DNA of 64,000 nucleotides from Marinomonas flavescens (GCF_004352835.1 NZ_SJSB01000008.1:62001-126000), one strand, 5' to 3'. Shown: positions 19,251 to 29,464, counted from the stretch's first letter. A program made the numbers and translations. The notes: generated by a model not told the origin, from the letters alone.

Positions 19251-21131
19251 GTGAAACAGTTGAAGATAGGTGTAGTGCTTTGTTTTGTTTTTGTTTCCTT
19301 ATGGTCTTCTTTTAGCCAGGCTGATACTCAATTTCGAATTATTGTCGATGCTTCTGGTAGCATGCAAACCAGTGATCCTAATAAAATCACCGCCGAAGCA
19401 TTACGGCTTATTTCAGACCTAGCGCCTGAGAATAAAGCCACAATAGGTGTGTGGCTTTTTGGTGAAAAACCCAGAGTGCTTTTTCCAGAATCACTGATTA
19501 CTCCTTCCTCTAAAGCCAAGCTCGCTAATTACGTTAGTAATTATAATACTGAAGATCTAAAAACAGATCTTGAGTCCATTCTCACTATGCTCCTTAAAAC
19601 ACCGGATACAGCAGGGCTTGCCCCTGGTTTTAATCGAGAATGGATATTGGTTACCGATGGTATGGTTGATATTAGCTTAGATGAGCAGGTCAACGAGGCT
19701 TCTCGTCAGCGTATATGGGGAGCTATTACTCAGCAATTAGAGGAGAAAGGGATACATCTTCATACCATCTCTCTAACTGGCTACACGGATAAGGCTTTGC
19801 TGGATCATTTGTCATATCGAACCAACGCAACGCATACCGAAGTGGCGGTTCCGGAAGACTTACTTGATACCTTTGATCGTATTTATAGTCAGGCTTCCCC
19901 TGCAGAAGAGCTTCCCTTAATCGATAATGGTTTTGATGTTGATTCAAATATCGATGAAGTGACATTTGAAATGTTGCACGCGACTGGGGTAGTTCCAAAA
20001 ATTATACAGCCTAATGGAGAAAGTCTCCCACTAGTTGAACGCCCTGGAGTGCATGTTTCTGATGCGCCGCATTACACCTTAGTAACTGTGACACAACCAG
20101 AAGCCGGCCATTGGCGTGTTGAAAATGTGAACCTTATGCGGACCCAGGTTCGAGTGCTATCAAGCTTGGTGGCGAAAGCGACTAAAGTAGCGCCGCTTAG
20201 CTTTACGAAAGAGGCTATTGATTCAAATGTGGCTCTGTTCCAAGACGGGATACCGGTTAGTGAGCCTGACGTCCTAGGTTCAACAACGGTTACACAGAAA
20301 CTCTCGCGAATCGCAGGAGGAAGTAAAACGCCTGTATTAACGGTAGCTATGAATCAAGTGGGCACTGAGTACAAAAGTCGCATTGAAGGCGTTAATAAGC
20401 CCGGTCTTTATGAGTTGAGCAGTACCATTCATGGCGATACCTTCTCCCGTAAGGTGCGTCAATATTTCACGGTTCAACCTGCGGTGCATTTTGATGTTAA
20501 AAATAATGGGGCAAATTTAATTACTTTCTCAGTAAGTCCTACCAACGCCAAACTTAACGCTTCATTATCCAGCGTAACACTTAAGCTGACTTACTCCGAT
20601 GGCTCTCAAAAATTAGAATCCATGCCTTTCATTAGTCAAGGTTATTGGGAAAAGATAGTGCCTATTTCGCCAAATGCTTTTGTTAAAGCCAGTGCCGAAT
20701 TAGTGGGTGTCACTCAGTCAGGCGAAAAACTTAAATACAGCACTCCAACTTGGACTATTGAGCGTCAGGAGAATGACCAGATCAATATTCAAATAGGCAA
20801 TCTTACTAGAGCGCAAGATGAGCCAAATAGTGACGAGACTTTGCCTCAGAATCAGGTAGTAAATGGGTTGGTTGTGCCGCCGAATGTGGATGTCGTCAAT
20901 GTTGGAACGACACAAGTTCAAGATGAACCTGTCGCGCAAACTGATGACAAGCCAAATAAGGGGATAGTAGAAAAAGTAACCAAAGAAGTCACCACTATGA
21001 CTCAGACCAGCTGGTTTATCTACGCAGTTATTGGCTTCGTTGCTTTCATTCTTATTTTATTAGTATTTATTTTTTCTCGACGATCTGCGCCGAGAAGCCG
21101 TTATCAGGATGAAGAATCAGACGATGTGTGA
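19251..21131 (+). CDS. Secreted, membrane-anchored VWA-domain protein
   Basis: A 626-residue protein with a signal peptide (about 1-24) and a von Willebrand A domain (about 27-215). The MIDAS motif DASGS is at residues 33-37. A long, probably beta-sandwich region follows (about 225-510). A single transmembrane helix near the C-terminus (about 588-612) is followed by a short basic and acidic tail. Topology should leave the VWA domain in the periplasm and the tail in the cytoplasm. GTG at 19251 is the start, with AGAGGTGG upstream. It overlaps the amidotransferase gene by eight bases, so the two are probably made together. Partner and ligand are unknown. Confidence 0.8.
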   Translation: MKQLKIGVVLCFVFVSLWSSFSQADTQFRIIVDASGSMQTSDPNKITAEALRLISDLAPENKATIGVWLFGEKPRVLFPESLITPSSKAKLANYVSNYNTEDLKTDLESILTMLLKTPDTAGLAPGFNREWILVTDGMVDISLDEQVNEASRQRIWGAITQQLEEKGIHLHTISLTGYTDKALLDHLSYRTNATHTEVAVPEDLLDTFDRIYSQASPAEELPLIDNGFDVDSNIDEVTFEMLHATGVVPKIIQPNGESLPLVERPGVHVSDAPHYTLVTVTQPEAGHWRVENVNLMRTQVRVLSSLVAKATKVAPLSFTKEAIDSNVALFQDGIPVSEPDVLGSTTVTQKLSRIAGGSKTPVLTVAMNQVGTEYKSRIEGVNKPGLYELSSTIHGDTFSRKVRQYFTVQPAVHFDVKNNGANLITFSVSPTNAKLNASLSSVTLKLTYSDGSQKLESMPFISQGYWEKIVPISPNAFVKASAELVGVTQSGEKLKYSTPTWTIERQENDQINIQIGNLTRAQDEPNSDETLPQNQVVNGLVVPPNVDVVNVGTTQVQDEPVAQTDDKPNKGIVEKVTKEVTTMTQTSWFIYAVIGFVAFILILLVFIFSRRSAPRSRYQDEESDDV

Positions 21132-21909
21132 GTTGTTAGGTATGAGTGCAAATGTCCCTACCGACATTTGTTTTAGTTTTTCAGGGTTAATAGCCCGCGG
21201 TGGTAGAACAGGTCCGCATCGTGATGGCTGGGGGATGGCTATGTATCGAGATGGTCATGTTTGGACCATGCATGATCCGCGACCGAGTTGTGATTCAGAT
21301 TTAGCAGAGGTGATGAGCAAGAGTTCGCTAAAATGTGACATAGTAATTAGTCATATTCGCCAAGCAAATGTAGGGGCGGTAAGTTTGCCTAATACGCATC
21401 CGTTTAGTCGAGTTCTCTGGGGAAAAACCTGGACTTATGCGCACAATGGCCAGCTTGAAGGGGCTGAATTATTGCCTGTCGGAATGCATCAGCCATTAGG
21501 CAGTACCGATTCAGAGCGCGCCTTTTGCTGGATGATAGAGCAGTTATCGACTCGTTTTGGAGAGCAAGAACCTGATCTCATTATCCTTGCTGAGGCGATT
21601 ACTGAGCTGGCGTTGCAGATGAAAGACAAAGGTGTTTTTAACATGATGTTGTCCGATGGTACTGCGTTGTATTGCTTCTGTACTACTAAGCTACATTGGA
21701 TTGTTAGACGGGCGCCGTTTAAAAAAGCCACATTGTCTGATGAAGACATCAGCATAAATTTTCAAGAAGTGACCAGTGATAAAGACGTAGTGACAGTGAT
21801 TGCCACTCAACCGCTGACGCATGACGAGGAATGGGCGCAAATGCTGCCAGGGGAACTATGCGTTTTCCAAGGTGGCGAAGTCGTATTTCAGAAAAAGCCT
21901 AGCGAATAG
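21124..21909 (+). CDS. Class II glutamine amidotransferase (YafJ family)
   Basis: A 261-residue Ntn-type glutaminase domain protein. The start must be the ATG at 21124, because it puts the catalytic cysteine at residue 2 (MCELLGM). An in-frame ATG 15 bases upstream would bury it. Other family motifs are HRDGWGMA, SHIRQAN, THPF and TYAHNGQLEG. No synthase domain is attached, so the ammonia acceptor is unknown. The start overlaps the end of the VWA gene. Confidence 0.88.
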   Translation: MCELLGMSANVPTDICFSFSGLIARGGRTGPHRDGWGMAMYRDGHVWTMHDPRPSCDSDLAEVMSKSSLKCDIVISHIRQANVGAVSLPNTHPFSRVLWGKTWTYAHNGQLEGAELLPVGMHQPLGSTDSERAFCWMIEQLSTRFGEQEPDLIILAEAITELALQMKDKGVFNMMLSDGTALYCFCTTKLHWIVRRAPFKKATLSDEDISINFQEVTSDKDVVTVIATQPLTHDEEWAQMLPGELCVFQGGEVVFQKKPSE

Positions 21910-21952
21910 AGAATTTCACAAGACACTAAGGTCTAAGTGCGGTGCTAAGCAT

Positions 21953-21996
21953 AAAAAACCAGACAAACACGGGATCAGTGTCTGTCTGGTTTTTAT
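21953..21996. terminator. Bidirectional terminator between convergent genes
   Basis: AAAAACCAGACAAACAC pairs with GTGTCTGTCTGGTTTTT around a 7-base loop. The A-run and T-run at the two ends let it serve both the amidotransferase (+) and cysK (-) transcripts. Confidence 0.9.
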
Positions 21997-22057
21997 TTAT
22001 CTAACTGGCTATTTAATAGTGAGAAGATCAACCACGATATGATCGATCATGTATTGA

Positions 22058-23023
22058 TTACTGGACTAATTCATTGTCGCTGAATTCGCCTTCAAACAAA
22101 GCGGTAGATAAGTAACGTTCGCCTGAATCTGGTAGAATTACCACGATTTTCTTATCTTGAAATTCCGCCATTTTATTCAGTCTTTCTGCCGCTGCAACCG
22201 CGGCGCCACAAGAAATACCACACAAAATACCTTCTTCGCGCATTAGGCGTTTGGCCATAGCAATAGCGTCTTCATTGGTGACTTGCTCAACACGGTCAAT
22301 GATAGACAAATCTAGATTTTTTGGAATAAATCCAGCGCCAATACCTTGGATTTTATGGGGTGTGGGTGTCGGTGTTTCACCGTTGAGTGTTTGTGTGATA
22401 ACCGGTGAATTAGTCGGTTCTACTGCGACACTTAAAATGGCTTTTTCTTGCGTATTTTTAATGTAGCGGCTGATGCCTGTAATGGTGCCTCCTGTGCCGA
22501 CACCAGAGACTAAAATATCAATATCACCATTGGTGTCTTTCCAAATTTCTGGACCTGTGGTCTTTTCATGAATTTCTGGGTTTGCTGGGTTATCAAATTG
22601 TTGTAACGCAACAAAAGTATCGTCTTTCGCTATTTCTTCTGCTTTTTCGATGGCGCCTTTCATGCCTTTGGCAGGCTCAGTCAAAACAATCGTAGCACCA
22701 AGAGCTTTCATGACTTGGCGGCGTTCTACGCTCATGCTTGATGGCATAGTGATAGTGATAGGATAACCGCGTGATGCAGCGACAAAACACAGTGCAATAC
22801 CGGTATTTCCACTGGATGCCTCAACGATAGATTTACCTTTTGTCAGTATGCCTTTCTTCTCAGCATCCCAAACCATATTTGCGCCAATTCGACATTTCAC
22901 AGAGAAAGCAGGATTGCGGGATTCTACTTTCGCCCAGATATTTCCATTGCCAATTTTGTTTAGACGAACCAAGGGGGTATTGCCGATAGTAAGAGAGTTA
23001 TCTTCAAATACTTGCTGAGACAT
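22058..23023 (-). CDS. cysK: Cysteine synthase A (O-acetylserine sulfhydrylase)
   Basis: A 321-residue PLP enzyme making cysteine from O-acetylserine and sulfide. The PLP lysine is Lys43 in [11 protein letters not shown]. The substrate loop is [11 protein letters not shown], and the phosphate-binding loop is [10 protein letters not shown]. The lysine context matches CysK rather than CysM. The C-terminus LFEGEF is followed by a short variable tail, where CysE docking would be affected. It is monocistronic and divergent from hrpA across 195 bases. Confidence 0.93.
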   Translation of the reverse strand: MSQQVFEDNSLTIGNTPLVRLNKIGNGNIWAKVESRNPAFSVKCRIGANMVWDAEKKGILTKGKSIVEASSGNTGIALCFVAASRGYPITITMPSSMSVERRQVMKALGATIVLTEPAKGMKGAIEKAEEIAKDDTFVALQQFDNPANPEIHEKTTGPEIWKDTNGDIDILVSGVGTGGTITGISRYIKNTQEKAILSVAVEPTNSPVITQTLNGETPTPTPHKIQGIGAGFIPKNLDLSIIDRVEQVTNEDAIAMAKRLMREEGILCGISCGAAVAAAERLNKMAEFQDKKIVVILPDSGERYLSTALFEGEFSDNELVQ

Positions 23024-23218
23024 GCTATTTCCTTATTCATTGATCTATTGAAGAGCGCTACACGCCAAAAGTAGTGCAGCAAATTGCGTTCACTATAACC
23101 CCTTGATAGGGATTAATGTTAGAATTTCCAACTATATAGATATAAACGGCGCGTTTTTTTCTCAGTATTTACAACTCTCTTATTAGCGCCAATTAACTAG
23201 GATATTAGTGTACTTACT

Positions 23219-26200
23219 ATGCCAATTACTGATGTGATGATGCGTGATCGTCATCTTATTGCTCGTAAACAAGAGCAGTTAGCCAAACGTAAAAAAGACG
23301 GATTACCCTTTGACCGCATGGTGTCTGAATTGGATGCCATGATTGCAAAGTCTGAGGCTTTATTTCAGGCACGGCTAGGTCGATTACCTAAAATTACTTA
23401 TGATATTAGCTTGCCTGTAGCCGAGCGATCTGAAGAAATCATTAAGGCAATTCAAGAAAACCAAGTCATCATTATTGCTGGTGAAACGGGGTCAGGTAAA
23501 ACGACACAGTTGCCTAAAATGTGTCTTGAAGCAGGCCGTGGTATTGCTGGTCTGATTGGTCATACGCAACCACGACGTATCGCGGCGCGCAGTGTGGCTG
23601 AGCGTATCAGTGACGAGATGCAAGTTAAGCTTGGTGAGCAAGTGGGTTTTCAGGTTCGTTTTAGCGACGAAAGCAACGAAGAGACGTTAATCAAGTTAAT
23701 GACTGACGGTATTCTGTTGGCGGAAATCCAGCAAGACAAAATGCTCTATAAATATGACACCATCATCATTGATGAAGCTCATGAGCGCAGTTTAAATATC
23801 GACTTTCTATTAGGGTATTTAAAGCGTGTACTGGCTGCGCGCCCTGAGTTGAAAGTCATAGTCACGTCCGCAACCATAGATGTGGATCGCTTTTCGGCAC
23901 ATTTTGATAATGCGCCTGTTATTGAAGTGTCTGGTCGAACCTATCCTGTTGAAGTGCGTTACCAACCGTTACTGAGTAAATCAGATTCCGACACGTTGGA
24001 CGAAGATCAAAGCATGGAGCAAGGTATTCTTGATGCGGTCGAATTATTGATCCAAGAAGAAAGAGCCTCTGGCTATCGTGGTGCTGGCGATGTTTTGGTC
24101 TTTTTGGCGGGTGAGCGAGAGATCCGTGAAACCGCGGAAATTTTACGCCGAGCGGAGCTGAGAAACACCGAAGTATTGCCTTTATATGCGCGTTTGAGTA
24201 CCAGTGAACAGAAGCGAATTTTCAAATCCCATTCTGGGCGTCGTATTGTCTTATCAACTAACGTAGCGGAAACCTCATTAACCGTGCCGGGCATTCGTTA
24301 CGTGATCGACCCTGGTTTGGCGCGAATGAGTCGCTACAGCGTGCGCTCTAAAGTGCAACAATTACCGATCGAAAAGATCAGTCAGGCAAGTGCCAATCAA
24401 CGTGCCGGTCGATGTGGTCGTGTCGCCGCCGGTATTTGTATTCGCCTTTATGATGAAGCGGATTTCGCCACACGCCCTGAATTTACTGATCCAGAAATTT
24501 TCCGCACGAACTTGGCATCGGTTATTTTACAGATGGCCAATCTGCGCTTGGGACCAGTCGAGAAATTTCCGTTTGTAGAAATGCCAGAACGGCGCATGAT
24601 CAATGACGGTTATCGAGCGTTGACAGAACTTGGCGCGTTAAAAGGCGAGCAGCTGACACCAATTGGTCGCCAACTGGCCAAGTTACCGATCGACCCTAAA
24701 TTAGGCCGTATTCTGATTGCCGCCGAAAAGCAATCCGTGTTGAAAGAAGTGGCCGTGATTGTCAGTGCTTTATCTGTTCCTGATCCACGAGAGCGTCCTC
24801 AAGATAAGAAAACACAGTCCGATCAAGCTCATGCGCAAGACAAAGATGAAGATTCTGACTTTGTGGTGTTTCTTAATTTATGGGAACGTTATGAAGAGCA
24901 ACGCCAAGCCTTGTCACAAAATCAGCTGCGTCAGTTCTGTCGTAAGCAATTTTTAAACTTTATGCGAATGCGAGAATGGCGTGATATTCATCGCCAAATT
25001 TTGATCGCGTGCAAACAGTTGGGTTTTAAAGAAGTTGAGCACGAAAATCGCAACTACGAAGCGATTCATCGTTCTTTGTTGGCAGGCTTGTTTACGCAAG
25101 TGGCGAATAAAATGGATGACAGCAAAGAAATGCTGGGTTGCCGCTCGCGTAAAGTGTCGATCTTTCCGGGTTCTATGCTGTTTAAAAAACCGCCGCAATG
25201 GGTGATGGCGGCAGAACTTGTGGAAACCAGCAAGTTGTATGCGCGAGTTGCCGCGCGCATTGACCCAGAATGGATTGAAGAGTTTGCAGAGCCTTTTGTG
25301 AAGCGACAGTATTTTGATCCGCACTTTGAACGCAATCAAGGTCGCGTCATGGCTCAAGAGCAAGTGTCTCTGTACGGCCTGATCATTGTGGCCAAACGAG
25401 GCGTGGATTACGGACGCATTGAACCTGAAGAAACACGCGAGATTTTGATCCGTAGTGGCTTGGTTGAAGGGCAGATGCGTACTAAACAGGCTTTTTATCG
25501 TAAAAATAAAGCGCTGGTGGACGTTCTTGAAACACAAGAGGCTAAGTTGCGTACGCGCGATATTTTGGTGGACGATGAAGCGGTGTTTGCCTTTTATAAT
25601 CAGCGAATCCCGCAAGATGTTCTGAACCAGAAGAGTCTTGAATATTTTTCGAAAAAATCCCCAGATGCATTGGTTATGACCCGGGACGATCTTATTAATC
25701 AAGACGTTACCGTGGACGACATTGCGTTCCCTGACTCGTATGGCTTAAACGGTGTGGCACTGCCGATTGATTATCGCTTTGAGCCGGGTAAAACCACCGA
25801 TGGCGCGACACTGAAAGTGCCAGTGGGGTTACTACGACAGTTGAACCTAGATGATTTGGGCTGGGCGGTGCCAGGCTTTATAAAAGAGCGCTGTGAAGCA
25901 TTGTTACGTGCTTTGCCCAAGGCATTGCGTCGTCGTTTTGTGCCGATTCCTCAGTTTGTTGATCGGGTGTATCCGAACCTCTCGCAAGATAAAGGGGACC
26001 TGCTCGAACAGTTGAGTTTGCAAATTAAGCGTGAAACCTTGATCGAAATTCCTCTAAATGAGTGGACGCCAGACAAATTAGAAACGCATCTAACGCTGTC
26101 GTTAGAAGTGGTTGATGAACGTGGGAAAGTACTGGGTATTGGTAAAGACCTTGCTCAGCTTCAAGCGCAATTTAGCGATTTGGTAGAAGAAAGCTTTGCC

Positions 26201-27094
26201 CGGTTTGGTACTAAAGAGCACGAGCAAGACGACTTAACGGAGTGGCCTGATCAAGATATTCCTGAGCGACAAGAAATCAAACAAGCAGGCATTAAAGTCA
26301 CTGCGTTTCCTGCGTTAGTGTCAACGGGAGAAACAGTCTCTCTAAAAATGTTTGATGATCAAAATACGGCTTTGGAGTCTCATCGAAAAGGCGTGATTGC
26401 CTTGCTGAAAAAGGCGCTGCAAAAAGAGGTTCGTTATTTACAAAAGAACTTGCCGCATATTAAAGAGTCAATGTTGATCTTTTCGCCTTTAGGGCAAAAA
26501 GAGGTACTGCTTAATGACTTATTGAATGCCATTTTAGACAAGGTCTTTTTGGATGGTCGTCCATTACCGCGTAGCAAAGCTGAATTTGAGCACTGCATGG
26601 TGGCTCACAAACAGCAACTAATTAGCATCGCGAATGAGATGGCGAACCAATTGTATCGGGTGTTGTCTTCATATCAAGGTGTGGCAAAAAGGATGAAAGG
26701 CAGTATTCCTTTGCCTTGGACACGTGTTTATGGGGACATTAAAGTCCAGCTTGAAAGTTTGATTTATCCAGGTTTTATTGGCAATACGCCACTATTTTGG
26801 TTAGGTCAGTTACCGCGTTATTTTAAAGGGGTTGAGGTGCGTTTAGAGCGCTTTCAAAATCATTTAAATAAAGAAAACAACTATGTTACTCAGTTAGAAG
26901 GTCTTTGGCAGACGTATTCAAGGCAGAAGAAAGCCCACGATGACAAGTCTCTTTATGATCCTGAGTTAATAAAATATCGTTGGATGTTAGAAGAATATCG
27001 TATTTCATTGTTTGCGCAGTCTGTTGGCACATTGGAGCCTATTTCAGATAAGCGATTGAATAAACAATGGCAAGGCGTCAAAAAACTTGTTTAG
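23219..27094 (+). CDS. hrpA: ATP-dependent RNA helicase HrpA
   Basis: A 1291-residue DEAH-box helicase, the size of E. coli HrpA, which acts on stalled ribosomes. Walker A is GETGSGKT at residues 88-95, DEAH is at 185-188, and motif VI is QRAGRCGRVAAG. HA2, OB-fold and the long HrpA-specific C-terminal region follow. A charged insert (about 520-540, rich in Asp, Gln and Lys) interrupts the HA2 area. No strong Shine-Dalgarno is near the ATG at 23219. mlaA starts 12 bases after the stop. Confidence 0.95.
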   Translation: MPITDVMMRDRHLIARKQEQLAKRKKDGLPFDRMVSELDAMIAKSEALFQARLGRLPKITYDISLPVAERSEEIIKAIQENQVIIIAGETGSGKTTQLPKMCLEAGRGIAGLIGHTQPRRIAARSVAERISDEMQVKLGEQVGFQVRFSDESNEETLIKLMTDGILLAEIQQDKMLYKYDTIIIDEAHERSLNIDFLLGYLKRVLAARPELKVIVTSATIDVDRFSAHFDNAPVIEVSGRTYPVEVRYQPLLSKSDSDTLDEDQSMEQGILDAVELLIQEERASGYRGAGDVLVFLAGEREIRETAEILRRAELRNTEVLPLYARLSTSEQKRIFKSHSGRRIVLSTNVAETSLTVPGIRYVIDPGLARMSRYSVRSKVQQLPIEKISQASANQRAGRCGRVAAGICIRLYDEADFATRPEFTDPEIFRTNLASVILQMANLRLGPVEKFPFVEMPERRMINDGYRALTELGALKGEQLTPIGRQLAKLPIDPKLGRILIAAEKQSVLKEVAVIVSALSVPDPRERPQDKKTQSDQAHAQDKDEDSDFVVFLNLWERYEEQRQALSQNQLRQFCRKQFLNFMRMREWRDIHRQILIACKQLGFKEVEHENRNYEAIHRSLLAGLFTQVANKMDDSKEMLGCRSRKVSIFPGSMLFKKPPQWVMAAELVETSKLYARVAARIDPEWIEEFAEPFVKRQYFDPHFERNQGRVMAQEQVSLYGLIIVAKRGVDYGRIEPEETREILIRSGLVEGQMRTKQAFYRKNKALVDVLETQEAKLRTRDILVDDEAVFAFYNQRIPQDVLNQKSLEYFSKKSPDALVMTRDDLINQDVTVDDIAFPDSYGLNGVALPIDYRFEPGKTTDGATLKVPVGLLRQLNLDDLGWAVPGFIKERCEALLRALPKALRRRFVPIPQFVDRVYPNLSQDKGDLLEQLSLQIKRETLIEIPLNEWTPDKLETHLTLSLEVVDERGKVLGIGKDLAQLQAQFSDLVEESFARFGTKEHEQDDLTEWPDQDIPERQEIKQAGIKVTAFPALVSTGETVSLKMFDDQNTALESHRKGVIALLKKALQKEVRYLQKNLPHIKESMLIFSPLGQKEVLLNDLLNAILDKVFLDGRPLPRSKAEFEHCMVAHKQQLISIANEMANQLYRVLSSYQGVAKRMKGSIPLPWTRVYGDIKVQLESLIYPGFIGNTPLFWLGQLPRYFKGVEVRLERFQNHLNKENNYVTQLEGLWQTYSRQKKAHDDKSLYDPELIKYRWMLEEYRISLFAQSVGTLEPISDKRLNKQWQGVKKLV

Positions 27095-27106
27095 GGCAGA
27101 TAATTA

Positions 27107-28336
27107 ATGAAGGCAATAGTGATGAGAAGGTCGACAACCTGGATAATGGCGGGGTTACTTAGTGTTACCTTAAGCGCCTGTGCAAGTAAATCGCCTGACG
27201 GTGCTGGGTCACCAGAAGCCGCAGTGCCGATTGCAGAATCATCTAGTGTGAACGCAGATAAGCAGGCATCCCCGAAAAAAGCCGTTTCAGGTGAGGCTGT
27301 TAAAGATAATGCAGACAATGCCAAATTACGTGCTGACGGAACAAGCAGTGATGCTAGTGCCGGTGCTGTTAATTCAACCGACAGCACTGTTAATTCGGCT
27401 GACAACACTGTAGCAACAGATCCTGCAGACCCATGGGAAGGCTTCAACCGTGCCATGTTTTCATTTAATAGCGTTTTAGATGGGTATTTTTTAAAGCCCG
27501 TTGCGAAAGGCTATCAAAAAGTGACCCCCGAGTTCATGCAAACAGGGGTGAGTAATTTCTTTTCTAATATAGGTGAGATTTCAAACCTGACAAACAGTGC
27601 TTTACAAGGTAAGAAGAACGCCTTCGTAGGCTCTACATGGCGATTTGTCATCAACTCAACGGTTGGTGTGTTTGGTTTATTTGATGTGGCCTCATCCTTA
27701 GGCATTCGTAAATACGATGAAGATTTCGGACAAACACTAGGGTATTGGGGCGTGTCGAATGGGCCTTACCTTGTACTGCCTTTCTTAGGGCCATCTACGG
27801 TTCGTGATGCTGGTGGTACCGTTGTCGACTTGTTTAATTATGACCCGGTTGATGAGCTGGATCTTAATGAAGATCAAAATCTCGGGCGCTGGGCTTTGTA
27901 CGTGGTACAAAAACGCGCCAGTTTCTTATCTGCTGAATCGCTTATTATTGGTGATCGTTACAGTTTTATTCGTGATGTTTATTTGCAGACTCGACAAAAT
28001 GAAGTGTATGACGGTCATCCACCTCAATCATCAGCGAAAGACAAATCAGACTCTGAAGACAGCTGGGGTGATGAAAGTAGCGATGATACCGATAGTTGGG
28101 GTGATGAAGACGGTACTGACAGTTGGGGCGATACGGATTCCTCTGACACGACACAACCAGCAGCCGACTCAACTGCAAACGTCACGTTACCAGCCTCTAA
28201 AAAAACATCGACAGACAATAGCGTGAAAACAGACCGCGCTGGCACAGAAGTTATTAAGTCTAATGACGATGCAGCCTCGAAAAGCTTGCCTAGTAGCGAC
28301 GCGGCATTGTCCGTACAGAGCGCTACTGCTAAATAG
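27107..28336 (+). CDS. mlaA: Phospholipid-binding lipoprotein MlaA with extended termini
   Basis: A 409-residue outer-membrane lipoprotein of the Mla lipid-asymmetry pathway. E. coli MlaA is about 250 residues. The lipobox is LSAC with Cys25 as the lipidated residue. A low-complexity Ala/Asp/Ser segment (about 26-105) precedes the conserved domain (about 106-305: DPWEGFNRAMFSFN, then GYWGVSNGPYLVLPFLGPST). The C-terminus carries three SWGDE/SWGDT repeats in an acidic stretch (about 317-345) and a disordered tail. Both extensions look like added spacers. No other mla gene is in the window. Confidence 0.9.
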   Translation: MKAIVMRRSTTWIMAGLLSVTLSACASKSPDGAGSPEAAVPIAESSSVNADKQASPKKAVSGEAVKDNADNAKLRADGTSSDASAGAVNSTDSTVNSADNTVATDPADPWEGFNRAMFSFNSVLDGYFLKPVAKGYQKVTPEFMQTGVSNFFSNIGEISNLTNSALQGKKNAFVGSTWRFVINSTVGVFGLFDVASSLGIRKYDEDFGQTLGYWGVSNGPYLVLPFLGPSTVRDAGGTVVDLFNYDPVDELDLNEDQNLGRWALYVVQKRASFLSAESLIIGDRYSFIRDVYLQTRQNEVYDGHPPQSSAKDKSDSEDSWGDESSDDTDSWGDEDGTDSWGDTDSSDTTQPAADSTANVTLPASKKTSTDNSVKTDRAGTEVIKSNDDAASKSLPSSDAALSVQSATAK

Positions 28337-28385
28337 TACTTCACGTTGTTTTATAGGCTTGCCGTAGGCGAAGTCGTATTGTTAT

Positions 28386-28422
28386 AAAAACCTGATGAGT
28401 CATGCTCATCAGGTTTTTTTTT
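28386..28422 (+). terminator. Rho-independent terminator after mlaA
   Basis: AAAAACCTGATGAG pairs with CTCATCAGGTTTTT (28386-28399 with 28405-28418), followed by more T. It closes hrpA-mlaA. Confidence 0.92.
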
Positions 28423-28499
28423 GAGCCATTATTCTGGGTGCCGTATTGGTGATTAGGTAAGGTTATTTGTCTTAATGGATTGATGCAGAGGAACACAGA

Positions 28500-28861
28500 G
28501 TGAAAACAATAGGCGTAATTGGTGGTATGAGTTGGGAGTCAACTGCAAGTTATTATTCCACCCTGAACCAAGGTGTCGCTCAGTCATTAGGGTAATGGTA
28601 TTCTGAGAAAGTCATAATTAATAGCGTTGATTTTTAAGGAATTATTTATAACGAGTGGTGCCTCGAAAACATCAACGACGCTTCTCGCCACGAATATCTG
28701 CGCATCATCAATGAGTTAGTCGGCCAAGGGGTCAAGCAATTATCTTGGGCTGCATGGAAATTGCTTTGTTGATAAAGCCTGAAGATACGCTGATAAGGTT
28801 GTTTGATATCACTGCGCTGCATTGTGATGCCGCGGTAAAGCAGGCATTAGATGCTTTGTAA
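28500..28861 (+). pseudogene. Decayed aspartate/glutamate racemase gene
   Basis: A GTG start with AGAGGAACACAGA upstream begins KTIGVIGGMSWESTASYY, the typical N-terminus of the Asp/Glu racemase superfamily. The frame soon stops. After a jump, NEWCLENINDASRHEYLRII and NELVGQGVKQLS appear, then in another frame GCMEIALLIKPEDT and LFDITALHCDAAVKQAL, the known C-terminal motifs. Only 362 bases remain of roughly 690. The missing middle holds the first catalytic cysteine region, and at least one frameshift is present. It cannot encode an active enzyme. Confidence 0.85.
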
Positions 28862-28880
28862 CGTAAGTGGCTATGAAGGC

Positions 28881-29405
28881 TTAACCGAGATAGCGCTCGT
28901 TGTTTGCTACGTTCCGTGTTACGACGACATTCGCACCAATAATGGCGTTATCGCCAATGGTAATGCCGGGTAGTATCTTTGCGCCACCGCCAATCCATAC
29001 CTTGTTGCCGATCGAGATAGGCTTAGCATGGCATTCGCCTGCGGCTCTTGTTGCTGCATCGCGAGGGTGGTCGACCGTATAAAGATGAACACCGGGACCA
29101 ATTAAAACATCATCGCCAAGAGTGATCTGAGCGCTGTCCAAAAAGACGCAGTTGAAATTAATGTAGCCTCGTTCTCCAATGTGAATCTGAGTGCCATAGT
29201 CGCACTGGAAACCGGGTTCAATCACTAGGCTACCAAATTCAGCGAAGAGCCGAGTAATGTGGCGCAGATTGCCCTTACTTGGGTGAGCATTGTATTTGGC
29301 GCAGGCCAAACGAGCGGCTTCACGACGTAATCGTAAATCTGTGTCTATGCCATTGAACGCGAGCCCTTGGCGCATTTTGTCGAATTCTGTCATCTTTTCG
29401 TTCAA
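28881..29405 (-). CDS. Maltose/galactoside O-acetyltransferase-like hexapeptide enzyme
   Basis: A 174-residue left-handed beta-helix acetyltransferase of the Maa/LacA/NodL group. An N-terminal Maa domain (about 1-55, starting MTEFDKMRQGLAFN) precedes hexapeptide repeats (from about residue 60). The catalytic His is in YTVDHPRD, and IGNKVWIGGGAKILPGITIG is the usual signature. The acceptor is a sugar or similar hydroxyl, not fixed by sequence. It is slightly short at the C-terminus compared with E. coli Maa. A racemase pseudogene converges on it. Confidence 0.82.
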   Translation of the reverse strand: MNEKMTEFDKMRQGLAFNGIDTDLRLRREAARLACAKYNAHPSKGNLRHITRLFAEFGSLVIEPGFQCDYGTQIHIGERGYINFNCVFLDSAQITLGDDVLIGPGVHLYTVDHPRDAATRAAGECHAKPISIGNKVWIGGGAKILPGITIGDNAIIGANVVVTRNVANNERYLG

Positions 29406-29438
29406 TGTCTTGCCCTTATTACTTGATTTGGATGCATA

Positions 29439-29464
29439 AAAAACGCGACCTAGGTCGCGTTTTT
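29439..29464 (-). terminator. Terminator of the dusA-talB operon
   Basis: Perfect palindrome CGCGACCT / AGGTCGCG (29444-29459) flanked by A5 and T5. It lies 34 bases past the talB stop and can work on both strands. Confidence 0.9.

Noticed and set aside
24953..25702. 249-codon reverse frame in hrpA
   Set aside because: Antisense to a strongly conserved coding region and without family motifs.
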